This document shows positions 52,975 to 62,346 of a DNA stretch of 64,000 nt, in pieces. The notes beneath the pieces were generated by a model. The model saw nothing but the letters and a program-made list of their open reading frames with translations, ran no database searches and had not been told where the DNA came from. The stretch is taken from assembly GCA_040779335.1 (NCBI GenBank), contig JBFONV010000004.1, forward strand, positions 62,001 through 126,000, written 5' to 3'. The translations under genes were made by a program, and so were the position numbers. This DNA comes from JBFONV01 sp040779335 (GTDB taxonomy: Bacteria; Pseudomonadota; Gammaproteobacteria; Enterobacterales; Alteromonadaceae). Numbering within the stretch: the first letter of the stretch is position 1; the number at the start of each line of letters is the position of its first letter.

Positions 52975-53634
52975 TTAGCGAAAATTATCTTCTGCCAATA
53001 GCTCTGAGATAGCCTGTTCTAGTTTAGGGATGATATTTTTATGTTTTCGGTTTAGTAGGTGGTAACCGAGCTTTTCTTCAATTTTACTGTGATTAGGATA
53101 TTTCTCTAATTTTGGCAATGTGTAAGCATCGAGTACAATAATCGCGACATCAACTTTTCGTTGGTCAAACATTTTAAATAAGGTCTCAAAGCTAGTTAAT
53201 CCTACTTTTTTGATGCTCGAAGCCACTAATAATTCCCGATAAAATTCATTTGCACCGATGACACCTAATATTAGCTTTTTGTCGTTAAGAACTGATTTGT
53301 CACACTTTATTGCTTGTTGGCAGATGAAAAATACTTCAATTTTACTTATCGGTGTTGGCAGATAAACAATGTTGTTATATGTCGGTATTGTCTCTAATGA
53401 TTTTGCAGTATCGGCATCTATCTGACCACTATTTAATAATTTGAGTGCTCGTTGATCATTAACGAGAACAAAGGTGGGGTTGATGCCAATGTTTTGGTAG
53501 GCCTTTTTCAACAGTGGCATATAGTAATTGATTATGCCTTCATGCTCGACATAGCTGACAATGAACTCGTTTGATTGAGCACGTCCGTCCTTGATAATAA
53601 AACATGTAAACAATAAAAATATTAATTTATACAA
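52975..53634 (-). CDS. Short periplasmic solute-binding-like protein (SBP_bac_3 type)
   Basis: 219 residues, some 40 shorter than its relatives. It starts with TTG at 53634, supported by AAGG 8 bp upstream and an immediate signal peptide (LIFLLFTCFIIKDGRAQ). It lacks the WPPY and PWAR motifs but keeps the layout: IVSYVEHEGIINYYMPLLKKAYQNIGINPTFVLVNDQRALKLLNSGQIDADTAKS, then VGLTSFETLFKMFDQRKVDVAIIVLDA. Two Cys (FICQQAIKCDKS) may pair. A diverged or reduced member of the family, without transporter genes nearby. Confidence 0.7.
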   Translation of the reverse strand: MYKLIFLLFTCFIIKDGRAQSNEFIVSYVEHEGIINYYMPLLKKAYQNIGINPTFVLVNDQRALKLLNSGQIDADTAKSLETIPTYNNIVYLPTPISKIEVFFICQQAIKCDKSVLNDKKLILGVIGANEFYRELLVASSIKKVGLTSFETLFKMFDQRKVDVAIIVLDAYTLPKLEKYPNHSKIEEKLGYHLLNRKHKNIIPKLEQAISELLAEDNFR

Positions 53635-53760
53635 TATTAATGCCTTGGAAGTGCTTGAGTGATTGGTCTGTGTCGAGCAAACGTCAACACACTTTAACAG
53701 AGTATAATTTAAATTTAAGCAGTTTCTTATAAATACCTTATTTTGTTTAATGGCTGTTAC

Positions 53761-53791
53761 TTGACATATGTCTTAGACACAGGTGTATGCT
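53761..53791 (+). promoter_or_regulatory. MerR-type promoter with 19-bp spacer
   Basis: -35 TTGACA (53761-53766) and -10 TATGCT (53786-53791) are 19 bp apart, the over-long spacing that MerR-family activators correct by untwisting DNA. The spacer carries an imperfect dyad (CATA...CT and AG...TATG, about 53764-53788). It lies 50 bp before the merR-like gene and would drive it with copA. Confidence 0.75.
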
Positions 53792-53841
53792 TGTTCTTAA
53801 GATAGACAATGTTTGACATATTTTTAAAAAGGAATCTTAGG

Positions 53842-54249
53842 ATGCGAGTCAGTGAACTAGCTAATAGTCTAAATACTACTCCAGATACCGTGCGTTATTA
53901 CACTCGCATAGGTCTTATTACGGCGACTAAAAATATCGACAATGGTTACAAGTTTTATAATCAATCTGCTCAGCAACGGTTGAAGTTTATTTTAAGTGCG
54001 CGCCAACTAGACTTTTCCGTACAGGAGATAACCAGTATTTTGTCCGAGTCGGATCAAGGGCATAGCGCATGTCCGTTAGTGAGAGAAATTGTTGAACAGC
54101 GTTTAGCTCAAACAGAGCAACAGTTTCAAGCGGCACTCATGCTAAGAGACAAATTACGAAATGCGATACATGATTGGCAATCTAAACCAGATAAAGCACC
54201 GACAGGGCAAATGATTTGTCATTTAATTGCAGGAGGTTTCGATGAGTAG
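53842..54249 (+). CDS. MerR-family metal-responsive regulator (CueR-like)
   Basis: 135 residues from an ATG at 53842, with TTAGG upstream; an ATG at 53809 would add 11 residues before the HTH. The winged-helix start MRVSELANSLNTTPDTVRYYTRIGLI is followed by the dimer helix (LVREIVEQRLAQTEQQF), with a Cys at the start of the metal-binding region (GHSACPLVRE) and another near the end (QMICHLI). These probably hold Cu(I) or Ag(I), as in CueR. It overlaps copA by 8 bp. The promoter upstream has the 19-bp spacer. Confidence 0.88.
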   Translation: MRVSELANSLNTTPDTVRYYTRIGLITATKNIDNGYKFYNQSAQQRLKFILSARQLDFSVQEITSILSESDQGHSACPLVREIVEQRLAQTEQQFQAALMLRDKLRNAIHDWQSKPDKAPTGQMICHLIAGGFDE

Positions 54250-56506
54250 CTTAAACAGTACTGATATGACTCACGCAACTCATGAGTTGATTATCGAAGG
54301 AGCCAGTTGCGCCAGTTGTGTGGCTAAAATAGAAACGGCATTGAAAAACGTCCCGGGAGTGGAGCAGGCCGAAATGAACTTTGCCTTAAGAACCGTCACC
54401 ATTATAGGGCAAGTTGATGCTGAACAGTTAATTAACTCCGTTGAAGCGATAGGGTATGGCGCGAAAAAAGCCAATGATAAAAGCGATGAACAACTACTCG
54501 ATGAAAAAGAAATTGCGGATCAAAAATATTATCGACGTTTGTTAAGCCAAATGTGGGTTGCCTTGGGGTTAGGGATCCCGTTGATGTTATATAGTGTGGC
54601 TGGCGGCCCGATGACGGTCGGTTCAGGCACAGAGCGTGGTGTCTGGCTTATTATTGGTTTGTTATGTGCCGGAATTATGTTTTATTCAGGTAAACACTTT
54701 TATTTAGGGGCCTGGAAATCCTTTGTTAATCATAGTGCCAATATGGATACTCTAATCGCCTTAGGAACGGGGACTGCCTGGTTATATTCGATGGTAGTGG
54801 TGAGTTTCCCAATGGTGTTTCCGGAAATGGCACGGCATGTCTATTTTGAGGCAAGCACGATGATTATTGGCCTGATTAATTTAGGCTTGGCATTAGAAGT
54901 TAAGGCCCGAGGGCGAACCAGTGAAGCGATAAAGCGTTTAATTGGTTTGCAGCCGAAAACTGCACGGGTAAGACGCAATGATATAGAAATTGATATTGCG
55001 ATTGAACAGGTTTTACTTGACGATATTGTCCGTGTTCGCCCCGGGGAGAAAGTGCCGGTTGACGGGATTGTCGTCCAAGGTCATACGACGATTGATGAAT
55101 CTATGATAACTGGCGAGCCGATGCCGATTGAAAAGTCGCTAAATGATGAAGTGATTGCCGGTACGGTTAATAAATCGGGCTCAATATTATTTAGAGCCAC
55201 TCGCGTTGGCAAAGACACAGCATTGGCACGCATTATTGCTATGGTGAAACGTGCACAAAACTCTAAGCCCCCCATTGGCCGTTTGGCTGATATTATCTCT
55301 GGCTATTTTGTTCCAGTTATTATGATCATTGCCATTATTAGTGCGTTAGTTTGGCTTAATGTCGGGCCAGATCCAGCACTGGTTTATGCGCTTATTTCTG
55401 CTACATCGGTATTAATTATTGCTTGCCCGTGCGCACTAGGGTTAGCAACTCCTATGTCTGTTATGGTTGGCGTGGGCAAGGCGGCAGAAGTTGGTGTGCT
55501 TATCCGCAACGGTGAAGCATTGCAAACTGCCTCAAAAATTACCGCGATGATCCTTGATAAAACCGGCACGATAACCGAAGGGGCACCTAAAATAACCGAT
55601 GTTATCGTGACGGACAATGCTTATAGCGAAGCTGGTTTATTAACTATCGCGGCGAGTATGGAAAGTGGCTCAGAACATCCTTTGGCGCAAGCCATAGTCG
55701 AGTCGGCATTAGAGCGAGGGCTAGAATTACAAACCGTGAGCCAATTTAGCGCAGTTGCCGGACATGGAGTGCAGGCACGCACTGATACTCAGCAGTTACT
55801 TTTTGGCAATGAAAAGTTGATGCTAACTAATGACGTTCATTTAGGTGGTTTTGTTGATAAAGCAAAAGCACTGGCCAATGATGGTAAAACCCCAATGTAT
55901 TTGGCGATCAATAATAAACTGGCGGCGATTATAGCGGTATCTGATCCGATTAAAAAAGACTCTGCGAGTGCGATAAAGCGGCTGCAAAAAAACGGTATTC
56001 GTGTGGTGATGTTAACTGGAGATAACGAAGCAACAGCCAACGCGGTGGCTAAAAAAGTGGGCATTACTGAGGTATTTGCTAATGTGCTTCCTGAAGATAA
56101 AGCAAATAAACTGGCTGAACTACAAGCGCAGGGAGAAATAGTGGCCATGACCGGTGATGGCATAAATGATGCGCCTGCTCTGGCCAAAGCCAATGTTGGT
56201 TTTGCGATAGGTACTGGCACGGATGTAGCGATTGAAAGTGCCGATATTACCTTGATGAGAGGTTCGTTACATGGTCTTACCGATGCTATTGCGGTAAGCA
56301 AAGCGACGCTGAGCAACATTAAGCAAAACTTGTTCGGGGCGTTTATCTATAACCTTGCTGGAGTGCCGGTTGCGGCGGGGATATTCTATCCGCTCTTTGG
56401 TGTATTACTTAGTCCAATTATTGCAGGTGTCGCTATGGCATTTTCATCGCTTACTGTGGTGAGTAATGCCAATCGTCTGCGTTTGTTTAAGCCACAAGTA
56501 CATTGA
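54242..56506 (+). CDS. copA: Cu(I)-exporting P1B-type ATPase CopA
   Basis: 754 residues from an ATG at 54242 with AGGAGG upstream. One N-terminal HMA domain with GASCASC (C23, C26); membrane helices; actuator TGEP; the transport-site CPC at 395-397; phosphorylation DKTGT with D439; GDGINDAP; then the Cu(I)-specific helix motifs YN (in FGAFIYNLAG) and M..SS (in MAFSSLTVVSN). These residue sets define copper, not zinc, ATPases. It pumps cytosolic Cu(I) into the periplasm, where the CusCBA system of the first cluster could pick it up. Translationally coupled to the MerR gene. Confidence 0.96.
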   Translation: MSSLNSTDMTHATHELIIEGASCASCVAKIETALKNVPGVEQAEMNFALRTVTIIGQVDAEQLINSVEAIGYGAKKANDKSDEQLLDEKEIADQKYYRRLLSQMWVALGLGIPLMLYSVAGGPMTVGSGTERGVWLIIGLLCAGIMFYSGKHFYLGAWKSFVNHSANMDTLIALGTGTAWLYSMVVVSFPMVFPEMARHVYFEASTMIIGLINLGLALEVKARGRTSEAIKRLIGLQPKTARVRRNDIEIDIAIEQVLLDDIVRVRPGEKVPVDGIVVQGHTTIDESMITGEPMPIEKSLNDEVIAGTVNKSGSILFRATRVGKDTALARIIAMVKRAQNSKPPIGRLADIISGYFVPVIMIIAIISALVWLNVGPDPALVYALISATSVLIIACPCALGLATPMSVMVGVGKAAEVGVLIRNGEALQTASKITAMILDKTGTITEGAPKITDVIVTDNAYSEAGLLTIAASMESGSEHPLAQAIVESALERGLELQTVSQFSAVAGHGVQARTDTQQLLFGNEKLMLTNDVHLGGFVDKAKALANDGKTPMYLAINNKLAAIIAVSDPIKKDSASAIKRLQKNGIRVVMLTGDNEATANAVAKKVGITEVFANVLPEDKANKLAELQAQGEIVAMTGDGINDAPALAKANVGFAIGTGTDVAIESADITLMRGSLHGLTDAIAVSKATLSNIKQNLFGAFIYNLAGVPVAAGIFYPLFGVLLSPIIAGVAMAFSSLTVVSNANRLRLFKPQVH

Positions 56507-56530
56507 TAAGCCGATATAGGAGCATGCACT

Positions 56531-56893
56531 GTGATTATTATTAATTTATTAGGTTTAGCCCTTATTGCTGTAATTGTTTGGTGGTTTTGGCTATTTAGAC
56601 CATCACCACCGTTTGATTTGACTGCTGAAGATGTCACTATCGTGGTTGATAACGGTGTTTACCAGCCGTCAGTAATTAAAGTACCAGCAAATCAAATGGT
56701 TAAATTACAGTTTTATCGAAAAGATGCAAGCCCATGCGCAGCTACTGTGCTATTTCCAACGCTTGAAATTAGCGAGGAATTGCCGGTGGATGCTATAAAA
56801 CAAGTGGATTTACCGCCAATGCCATCGGGCGAGTATGCGTTTCATTGTCCGATGAAAATGTATAAAGGAATGTTAATTGTCGAGGAAAAATAA
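56531..56893 (+). CDS. Membrane-anchored cupredoxin
   Basis: 120 residues starting with GTG, supported by GGAG 8 bp upstream. A single N-terminal helix (LLGLALIAVIVWWFWLF) anchors a periplasmic cupredoxin domain: TIVVDNGVYQPSVIKVPANQMVKLQFYRKDASPCAATVLFP, then the C-terminal FHCPMKMYKGMLIVEE. Possible ligands are the Cys in SPCAA, and His, Cys and Met in FHCPMKM; the usual type-1 order is altered. It lies 24 bp after copA and probably accepts copper that CopA exports. Confidence 0.85.
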   Translation: MIIINLLGLALIAVIVWWFWLFRPSPPFDLTAEDVTIVVDNGVYQPSVIKVPANQMVKLQFYRKDASPCAATVLFPTLEISEELPVDAIKQVDLPPMPSGEYAFHCPMKMYKGMLIVEEK

Positions 56894-57062
56894 TTCGTTA
56901 GAAGCGCTTATTGAATTCCTTCAAAAAGCGCGAGGGTTTCTTCGGTAATATTCATTTTAGTCATTGGCGATATAACTTGGTTGAGCAATTGGTATTTTTC
57001 AAACCATCAAGAGGAGTGTTAGAATACTTGAAAATTTAACGACAACACTAATTAGGTAAGCG

Positions 57063-57314
57063 ATGAATCCTATTCTAGCGATATTAAAAGAACATAATGT
57101 CAGTGATGCTCAAACCAAAGAAGTATTTCAAGCATTGACCGAAAATCCATTAATGGCGATGGCCACCGTGCAACAGCTTGGCATTCCACAGGATAAACTG
57201 CAGTCATTAATGATGTTAGTAATGCAAAACCCTAACCTGATCAAAGAGGCTGTTGATGAGTTAGGTCTCGACTTTGCCAAAGTTGAAGCAGCTAAACAAG
57301 CGATGCAAAAGTAA
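57063..57314 (+). CDS. DUF2999 family protein
   Basis: 83 residues, almost entirely helical: MNPILAILKEHNVSD, FQALTENPLMAMATVQQLGIPQDKLQSLMMLVMQNPNLIKEAVDELGLD. It matches DUF2999, a small family limited to Vibrio, Shewanella and Alteromonadales relatives. It is cytosolic with unknown function. Its presence supports the assignment of the window to this group. Confidence 0.88.
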   Translation: MNPILAILKEHNVSDAQTKEVFQALTENPLMAMATVQQLGIPQDKLQSLMMLVMQNPNLIKEAVDELGLDFAKVEAAKQAMQK

Positions 57315-57507
57315 GTATTGATTGCTATTTAGAGCCCCCCAAGAGGCTGAGTAACACTTATAGGTGATTTTTGCACAAGGTTACTCAACTCTTCTTCACC
57401 AATTTGCCTCTTAAATCATTACCACCATTATATTTTCGCCTTGTACAAAAGCGCCTAATTCAAGTATCCTACGCGACCTTTTTTGTTGACTAGGAGTATA
57501 GAGAAAG

Positions 57508-58866
57508 ATGATTGGCTTTGATTACGGTACGTCAAATTGCGCCGTTGGTGTTATGCAAAACGGACAGCCGCAAATATTGTCATTGGGCGATCATGGTCGC
57601 TATATCCCTTCTACTTTGTACTCGCCAAGTCGAGATATTATTGTTAATTGGCTTTACCAACATTTAGTGGATACAGAGAAAGCTCAATTTAAATCTCAAC
57701 GTGCTTTAGCATTACAGAAAGGACAGAATACTTTTCGAGAGCTTGAACTTGACGGTATATCCACAGAGTTGTCCTTTGGGCAAGCGGCATTAGAACGCTA
57801 CTTAGAAGAACCTGACGAAGGCTACTATATAAAATCACCTAAGTCTTTTCTCGGTGCTAGTGGGTTAATGCCCGCGCAAATTAACTTATTTGAAGATATT
57901 GTCGCCGCGATGATGATGAATATAAAAAAGCTCGCGGAAAATTCATTGAAAAAAGAGATCAGCAAAACCGTTATTGGCCGCCCAATTAACTTTCAAGGTC
58001 TAAAAGGTGAGGAAAGTAATCGTCAAGCCATAGGTGTGCTGACCCAAGCAGCAAAAAGAGCAGGCTTTAAACATGTTGAATTTCAATATGAACCTGTTGC
58101 TGCTGGATTTGAATATGAAGCCTCGTTAACAACAGAAACTAAGGTCTTAGTTGTTGATATCGGCGGTGGAACAACAGATTGTTCAATGTTGTTAATGGGG
58201 CCTGAATTTATTGGTAGTACTTCCAGAGAGAAGCATTTATTAGCGCACAGCGGTATTCGTGTTGGCGGTAATGACTTTGATATTCAATTAGCGCTAAAGG
58301 GGATAATGCCGAGTCTAGGCATGAATAGCCTGTTAAAAACGGGTAAACCAATGCCGGTGAGTAGCTTTATGCAGGCGGTGGCCATCAATAATGTTAACGA
58401 GCAAACTGAATTTTACAGTGAAAAAAATCGTCGCTATCTACAACAATTACAACGAGATGCACTTGAGCCTGACATATTTGCTCGATTAATCGATGTACAT
58501 GACCATAAGTTGAGCTATCGGTTGGTCAATGGCGCTGAACAAGCAAAAATTGCTTTGACTGACAATCACAGTCAGAGTATTGAGTTAAATGACTTAGCCG
58601 ACAACTTAAGCGTAGAAGTCTCGCGTCAACTGATGTTTGACTCAAGCACGAGTCAACTTGGCAGTATTGGTCAAATGATGGATGAAGCAATAAATCAGGC
58701 TGGTAGTGAACCTGATGTGGTGTTTGTTACTGGTGGTAGCGCAAAATCTCCGGTGTTGAATCAATATTTAACCAATAAAATGCCCAATAAAGCACTGATC
58801 GTGGGTGATCATTTTGGCAGCGTAACCGCGGGACTAACACGCTGGGCAGAAAGAATATTCGCGTAA
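57508..58866 (+). CDS. yegD: YegD-type Hsp70-like chaperone
   Basis: 452 residues. The actin/Hsp70 ATPase fold is seen: phosphate-1 motif GFDYGTSNCAVGV at residues 3-15, the phosphate-2 motif VVDIGGGTTDCSML, and the adenosine motif VFVTGGSAKSPVL near 410. It has no C-terminal substrate-binding lid, unlike DnaK, and matches E. coli YegD in length and order. Function is little known; it may act as a stress chaperone. AGGA lies upstream of the ATG. Confidence 0.92.
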   Translation: MIGFDYGTSNCAVGVMQNGQPQILSLGDHGRYIPSTLYSPSRDIIVNWLYQHLVDTEKAQFKSQRALALQKGQNTFRELELDGISTELSFGQAALERYLEEPDEGYYIKSPKSFLGASGLMPAQINLFEDIVAAMMMNIKKLAENSLKKEISKTVIGRPINFQGLKGEESNRQAIGVLTQAAKRAGFKHVEFQYEPVAAGFEYEASLTTETKVLVVDIGGGTTDCSMLLMGPEFIGSTSREKHLLAHSGIRVGGNDFDIQLALKGIMPSLGMNSLLKTGKPMPVSSFMQAVAINNVNEQTEFYSEKNRRYLQQLQRDALEPDIFARLIDVHDHKLSYRLVNGAEQAKIALTDNHSQSIELNDLADNLSVEVSRQLMFDSSTSQLGSIGQMMDEAINQAGSEPDVVFVTGGSAKSPVLNQYLTNKMPNKALIVGDHFGSVTAGLTRWAERIFA

Positions 58867-59121
58867 TAGGTTACTGAAATATCAATACCGTTTAAATTTA
58901 CCGCATAAATTCATCGTTTAAATAACGTTACGGTTATATTTTACGCTCATTCGGCGTTATTTTTTCGATAACGCTTAATGGAGTTATTATGAAAGCTGTA
59001 ATTAGCGTTTTCATCTGTACTTGCTATTTTACTGGTTAATATTAGTAAAATGCTTGTAGGAAGATCAGTTAACGCTCTTTTATACGACTCTTCCTGATAA
59101 TGAGCTTTTTTACTAGTTTGC

Positions 59122-59553
59122 TCAATTATCTAAAACTTGGTCGACTAACCATGCATCACCTTTTTTAAGCAAAATGATTTTTTTAATGTCTTTATGTAAT
59201 CTACCGTTGCGCTCGCCAGTAAATAATACGGTCATCGTTGTTTTACTATTAAATTCATCAATGACTTGAGTATCGAATTTCTGAGCGTCAATTTGGACTG
59301 AGTCAAAATATAGATTTAGTAAGCGTCGAGCAAAGTTTCTAGCAGTCTGGTATTTTTTCATTTCATTTTTAAAGTTTTCAGTACTTAATGCTATCGCTTT
59401 GTTTAAATCTTTTTCATTGTATATCGCATCAAAAAACGCAACCGTCACTTGTTGTTCTGAAAGTTCGGTTTTTGTTTCCTTACAACCAAAGCCTAGAAAG
59501 AGGATTGATAATATAAATAACAATTGTACAAGTGGTTTCTTTTGCTGCTGCAT
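59122..59553 (-). CDS. Small lipoprotein, unknown family
   Basis: 143 residues from an ATG at 59553 (GGAG 5 bp upstream). A lipobox LGFGC makes Cys the lipidated residue, followed by KETKTE. The rest resembles the DUF4878/NTF2-like form: VTVAFFDAIYNEKDLNKAIALSTENFKNEMKKYQTAR, then ARRLLNLYFDSVQIDAQKF, and TVLFTGERNGRLHKDIKKIILLKKGDAWLVDQVL. It is probably anchored in the periplasm. I do not recognise a specific function. Confidence 0.75.
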   Translation of the reverse strand: MQQQKKPLVQLLFILSILFLGFGCKETKTELSEQQVTVAFFDAIYNEKDLNKAIALSTENFKNEMKKYQTARNFARRLLNLYFDSVQIDAQKFDTQVIDEFNSKTTMTVLFTGERNGRLHKDIKKIILLKKGDAWLVDQVLDN

Positions 59554-59971
59554 AAACACTCCAAATTAATTAATCGTTAATAAGTAAGTATGGTTATATT
59601 TTAAAAAACTGCTAGCAATCATACTACGCTTTTTAATGATGTTCATTTGCTAAAAGATATTAGTTTTTCATCAGTAATCAAATACCTTCATTAGCATATA
59701 AAATTTACCAACCACTATCTTTTACCATTCGAGTTTCTTTGATGGCTTAGCCTAATACCATGCATATTGGTGTCGAAAAGCTGAAAGGGTTAACTAAACG
59801 CAAGTGTATATGTGTCAAAACATTGCAGTTTGTTAGCATGTATTAGTATCTGATCTATTTAATAAATTTTTAGTATTTCATCGTATTATTGACGCTAATT
59901 AACGTAATGAACTTGTTTGAATATAACGAAATAGTGGTAACTGGTTGCTTCTTATTCACGGAGTCTCATCA
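59554..59971. other. Intergenic region between divergent genes
   Basis: About 418 bp with promoters expected for both neighbours. I see no repeat, RNA gene or clear operator. An in-frame extension of the next gene to 59945 lacks a ribosome site. Confidence 0.4.
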
Positions 59972-61414
59972 ATGAAATTAATACCATTTATCAGTAGCGC
60001 TGTTGCAATTTCTGTATCTTTAGCAGTTGAAGTTAGTGCGGAGAACTATACACAGGAAAATGTTCGTCAATCTCAAGAAATTATCAACCAGGTTTTAGAC
60101 ACTTATGGCGGAGCTGATAAAATATCTGGTTTTAATTCAGTGATCGTTGATTATGACGTAACCAATATTAATGCAGGGCAAAGCCGAAAGCCTAACCCTC
60201 CTTGGGATACCAGTAAAAATGATCGTATCGATGCCTTTGATTTTACTAAGCAAATAGCAGTTACGCGCTTTAACGGTAGTGGCGCGGGTAATTTGTTTGC
60301 GGCAACGAATGTGACCGATGGTGATAACAGTGCAAACTATAACGACATTTTAAAAACGCGTTCAAAAGTCACCGAGCCAAACTTTGATGCTTCTGCAGGA
60401 CCTGGTTTGCGTACAAATGCCACCTTTTTGTTAAAGCGATTGCAACAATATGCCAACACCGCCCGATATATGGGGGAATTTAAAATGAATGGTGTAGCTC
60501 ACGATTTACTGAGTTTTACTATGCCAGCAGGCCCAGCCATCACGCTTTATATTGATAAAAAAACACATAGAATCACTAAGAGTGAACGAGTAGCTGGACC
60601 TTTTCTAGTGGAGTATTATTTTAAAGACTATAAACAAGTTGATGGCATTTTATTTCCATTTGAAAATTCCTATACGGTAGATGGATTACCTGCTCAAACC
60701 TTTAAAGTTGACTCTTATAAAATCAATCACTCAGTTGATGAGTACACTCAAGCACCTAAAGGATATATTGATATCGCCGCAACGTTACCTGCAACGATTA
60801 AAACTAACCATTTAGGAGATGGTGTTTATTGGGTGACACAAAATGGTCAGAATAGTTTATTTGTAGAATTTGAAGATCATACTGTCATGATCGGCGGTTT
60901 ACCTGGTGTTGCTCAGCGAATAGCTGAAATTAAGAAAACACTGCCAACTAAACCAGTCAAGTATACGGTAATGACACATCACCATAGTGATCATATTGGT
61001 GGCAGTCAGGAAGTGCAAGACGCAGGTATAAAGTTTGTTGCTGTGCAAGAGCATGAACAAGTGATCCGTGAGACGTTAGCCGAGCAAGATAGAAAGTTGG
61101 CGAAATTTGAGTTTGTTAATAATAAAAAGGTCTTTACCGATGGCCGTCAAACGCTAGAAATTTATGATATTGGACCAACAGAACATACTGAACATTTATT
61201 GTTGGCATACTTACCAAAGCAAGGCATTATTTTTGAAGCGGATCATTTTGGCGCGCCAGCGGCGGGTCCTATGCCACCAAGAACGCCTAATATAGAAGCA
61301 TTAGTCAATGCTATTAACAAACGTGGTTTGAAAGTGACTAAAATAACCTCTGCACACGCAAGTACGGTGGCGACATTTGAACAATTAATGGAGTCTTACC
61401 ACAAAACCATATAG
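59972..61414 (+). CDS. Exported metallo-beta-lactamase-fold hydrolase
   Basis: 480 residues from the ATG at 59972 (GGAG upstream), with a signal peptide (FISSAVAISVSLAVEVSAEN). The first 250 residues are a separate N-terminal domain with LTYxLxKxTHRITK-like lipoprotein-carrier features (ITLYIDKKTHRITKSERVAGPFLVEYYFKDY). The MBL domain follows with HHHSDH (H336, H338, D340, H341) and later Asp and His ligands (FEADHFGAP; SAHAST). It probably hydrolyses an unknown periplasmic substrate. Its own terminator follows. Confidence 0.87.
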   Translation: MKLIPFISSAVAISVSLAVEVSAENYTQENVRQSQEIINQVLDTYGGADKISGFNSVIVDYDVTNINAGQSRKPNPPWDTSKNDRIDAFDFTKQIAVTRFNGSGAGNLFAATNVTDGDNSANYNDILKTRSKVTEPNFDASAGPGLRTNATFLLKRLQQYANTARYMGEFKMNGVAHDLLSFTMPAGPAITLYIDKKTHRITKSERVAGPFLVEYYFKDYKQVDGILFPFENSYTVDGLPAQTFKVDSYKINHSVDEYTQAPKGYIDIAATLPATIKTNHLGDGVYWVTQNGQNSLFVEFEDHTVMIGGLPGVAQRIAEIKKTLPTKPVKYTVMTHHHSDHIGGSQEVQDAGIKFVAVQEHEQVIRETLAEQDRKLAKFEFVNNKKVFTDGRQTLEIYDIGPTEHTEHLLLAYLPKQGIIFEADHFGAPAAGPMPPRTPNIEALVNAINKRGLKVTKITSAHASTVATFEQLMESYHKTI

Positions 61415-61440
61415 TACAATCATCACTTATGAAAAAACAG

Positions 61441-61464
61441 AAGGGGTTTATCACCCCTTTTTTA
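61441..61464 (+). terminator. Rho-independent terminator after the MBL gene
   Basis: AAGGGGT, loop TTATC, ACCCCTT followed by a T run (61441-61464). Confidence 0.88.
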
Positions 61465-61815
61465 TTGTTGAGTACGGCCCCTTTAAATAAGGTCAACACC
61501 GACTGAACTTATTCTTGATAAATTTCTTGCGGATTACTTCAATATACCGTTTGCAAGCAAAAATAGTGTTAACTGATCATCAAAGTCGTCTATTGTAAGT
61601 CAATACTTAATAGGGGAGGGATTTGGTAAGGTAAAGATTTTTAATGGTGTTTATTTATTATTACTGCAGGGCTAATACGGTCGCAGAAAGGTTTTTTGCC
61701 TAAAATTGACCTGAACAGCGACAAACAAAAAAAAGTCTACTTTTTATGGATCCAAAACATTGTTCTTTACGTATAGCATTCATAGGTTTATATGTAACAG
61801 AAGAGCATAAATTTA
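61465..61815. other. Intergenic region before the lipoprotein-MipA pair
   Basis: About 350 bp with no gene or repeat that I can support. It must hold the promoter of the following two-gene operon. Confidence 0.4.
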
Positions 61816-62346
61816 ATGAAACTACTATCTATCGTTATTTTAGCGTTAGCGATATCGGGATGTTCAAATCCTATCGCTAACAGAACACCTATCAATCAGA
61901 TGTTTCCGAGCGTTGCAGGGGAAGACCTGAATAAAAACAATGTCAATCTACCCAGCCTATTCCAAGGGAAAACATCTTTAGTATTAGTTGGCTATGTTCA
62001 AGACGCCCAATTTGATATCGATCGTTGGCTCATTGGTCTAGATATGACGGAAACTCAAGTAGCAGCATATGAGCTACCTACCATCGGTGGTATGTTTCCG
62101 AGAATGTTTGAAACCTATATCAACGAAGGCATGAGAGCTGGCATTCCTAAATCGCTATGGGGAGGGGTTATAACAATCTATGATGACGCAGATAAAATAA
62201 GGTTGTTAACGGGCACTGAGAACCCGAATAATGCCCGTGTTATTTTATTGAATTCTGAAGGTAAAATTACTTTCTTTTACGATGAAGGGTTTTCGGTTGA
62301 AGCTTTGAATAATTTACGGGATGTTTTAGCGGCTATTTCAATATGA
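61816..62346 (+). CDS. Lipoprotein with thioredoxin-like (ATP10-like) fold
   Basis: 176 residues. The lipobox ISGC makes Cys16 the lipidated residue. The body looks like a thioredoxin-like fold without the CxxC: FPSVAGEDLNKNNVNLPSLFQGKTSLVLVGYVQDAQFDIDRWLI, a helix region with PRMFETYINEGMRAG, then VITIYDDADKIRLLTGTENPNNARVILLNSEGKITFFYDEGF. This resembles the mitochondrial assembly factor ATP10 in layout, an inference only. The stop overlaps the next start (ATGA), so it is coupled to the MipA/OmpV gene. Confidence 0.65.
   Translation: MKLLSIVILALAISGCSNPIANRTPINQMFPSVAGEDLNKNNVNLPSLFQGKTSLVLVGYVQDAQFDIDRWLIGLDMTETQVAAYELPTIGGMFPRMFETYINEGMRAGIPKSLWGGVITIYDDADKIRLLTGTENPNNARVILLNSEGKITFFYDEGFSVEALNNLRDVLAAISI

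Noticed and set aside
55837..56319. 160-codon open frame antisense to copA (and similar antisense frames within cusA, cusB and the subtilase gene)
   Set aside because: They are mirror frames of strongly supported genes, with Ser/Ala/Ile-rich sequence expected from reading the opposite strand.
58989..59039. 16-codon ORF with a GGAG ribosome site upstream (MKAVISVFICTCYFTG)
   Set aside because: Too short to judge, and no regulated gene follows on the same strand; it may be chance or a decayed signal peptide.
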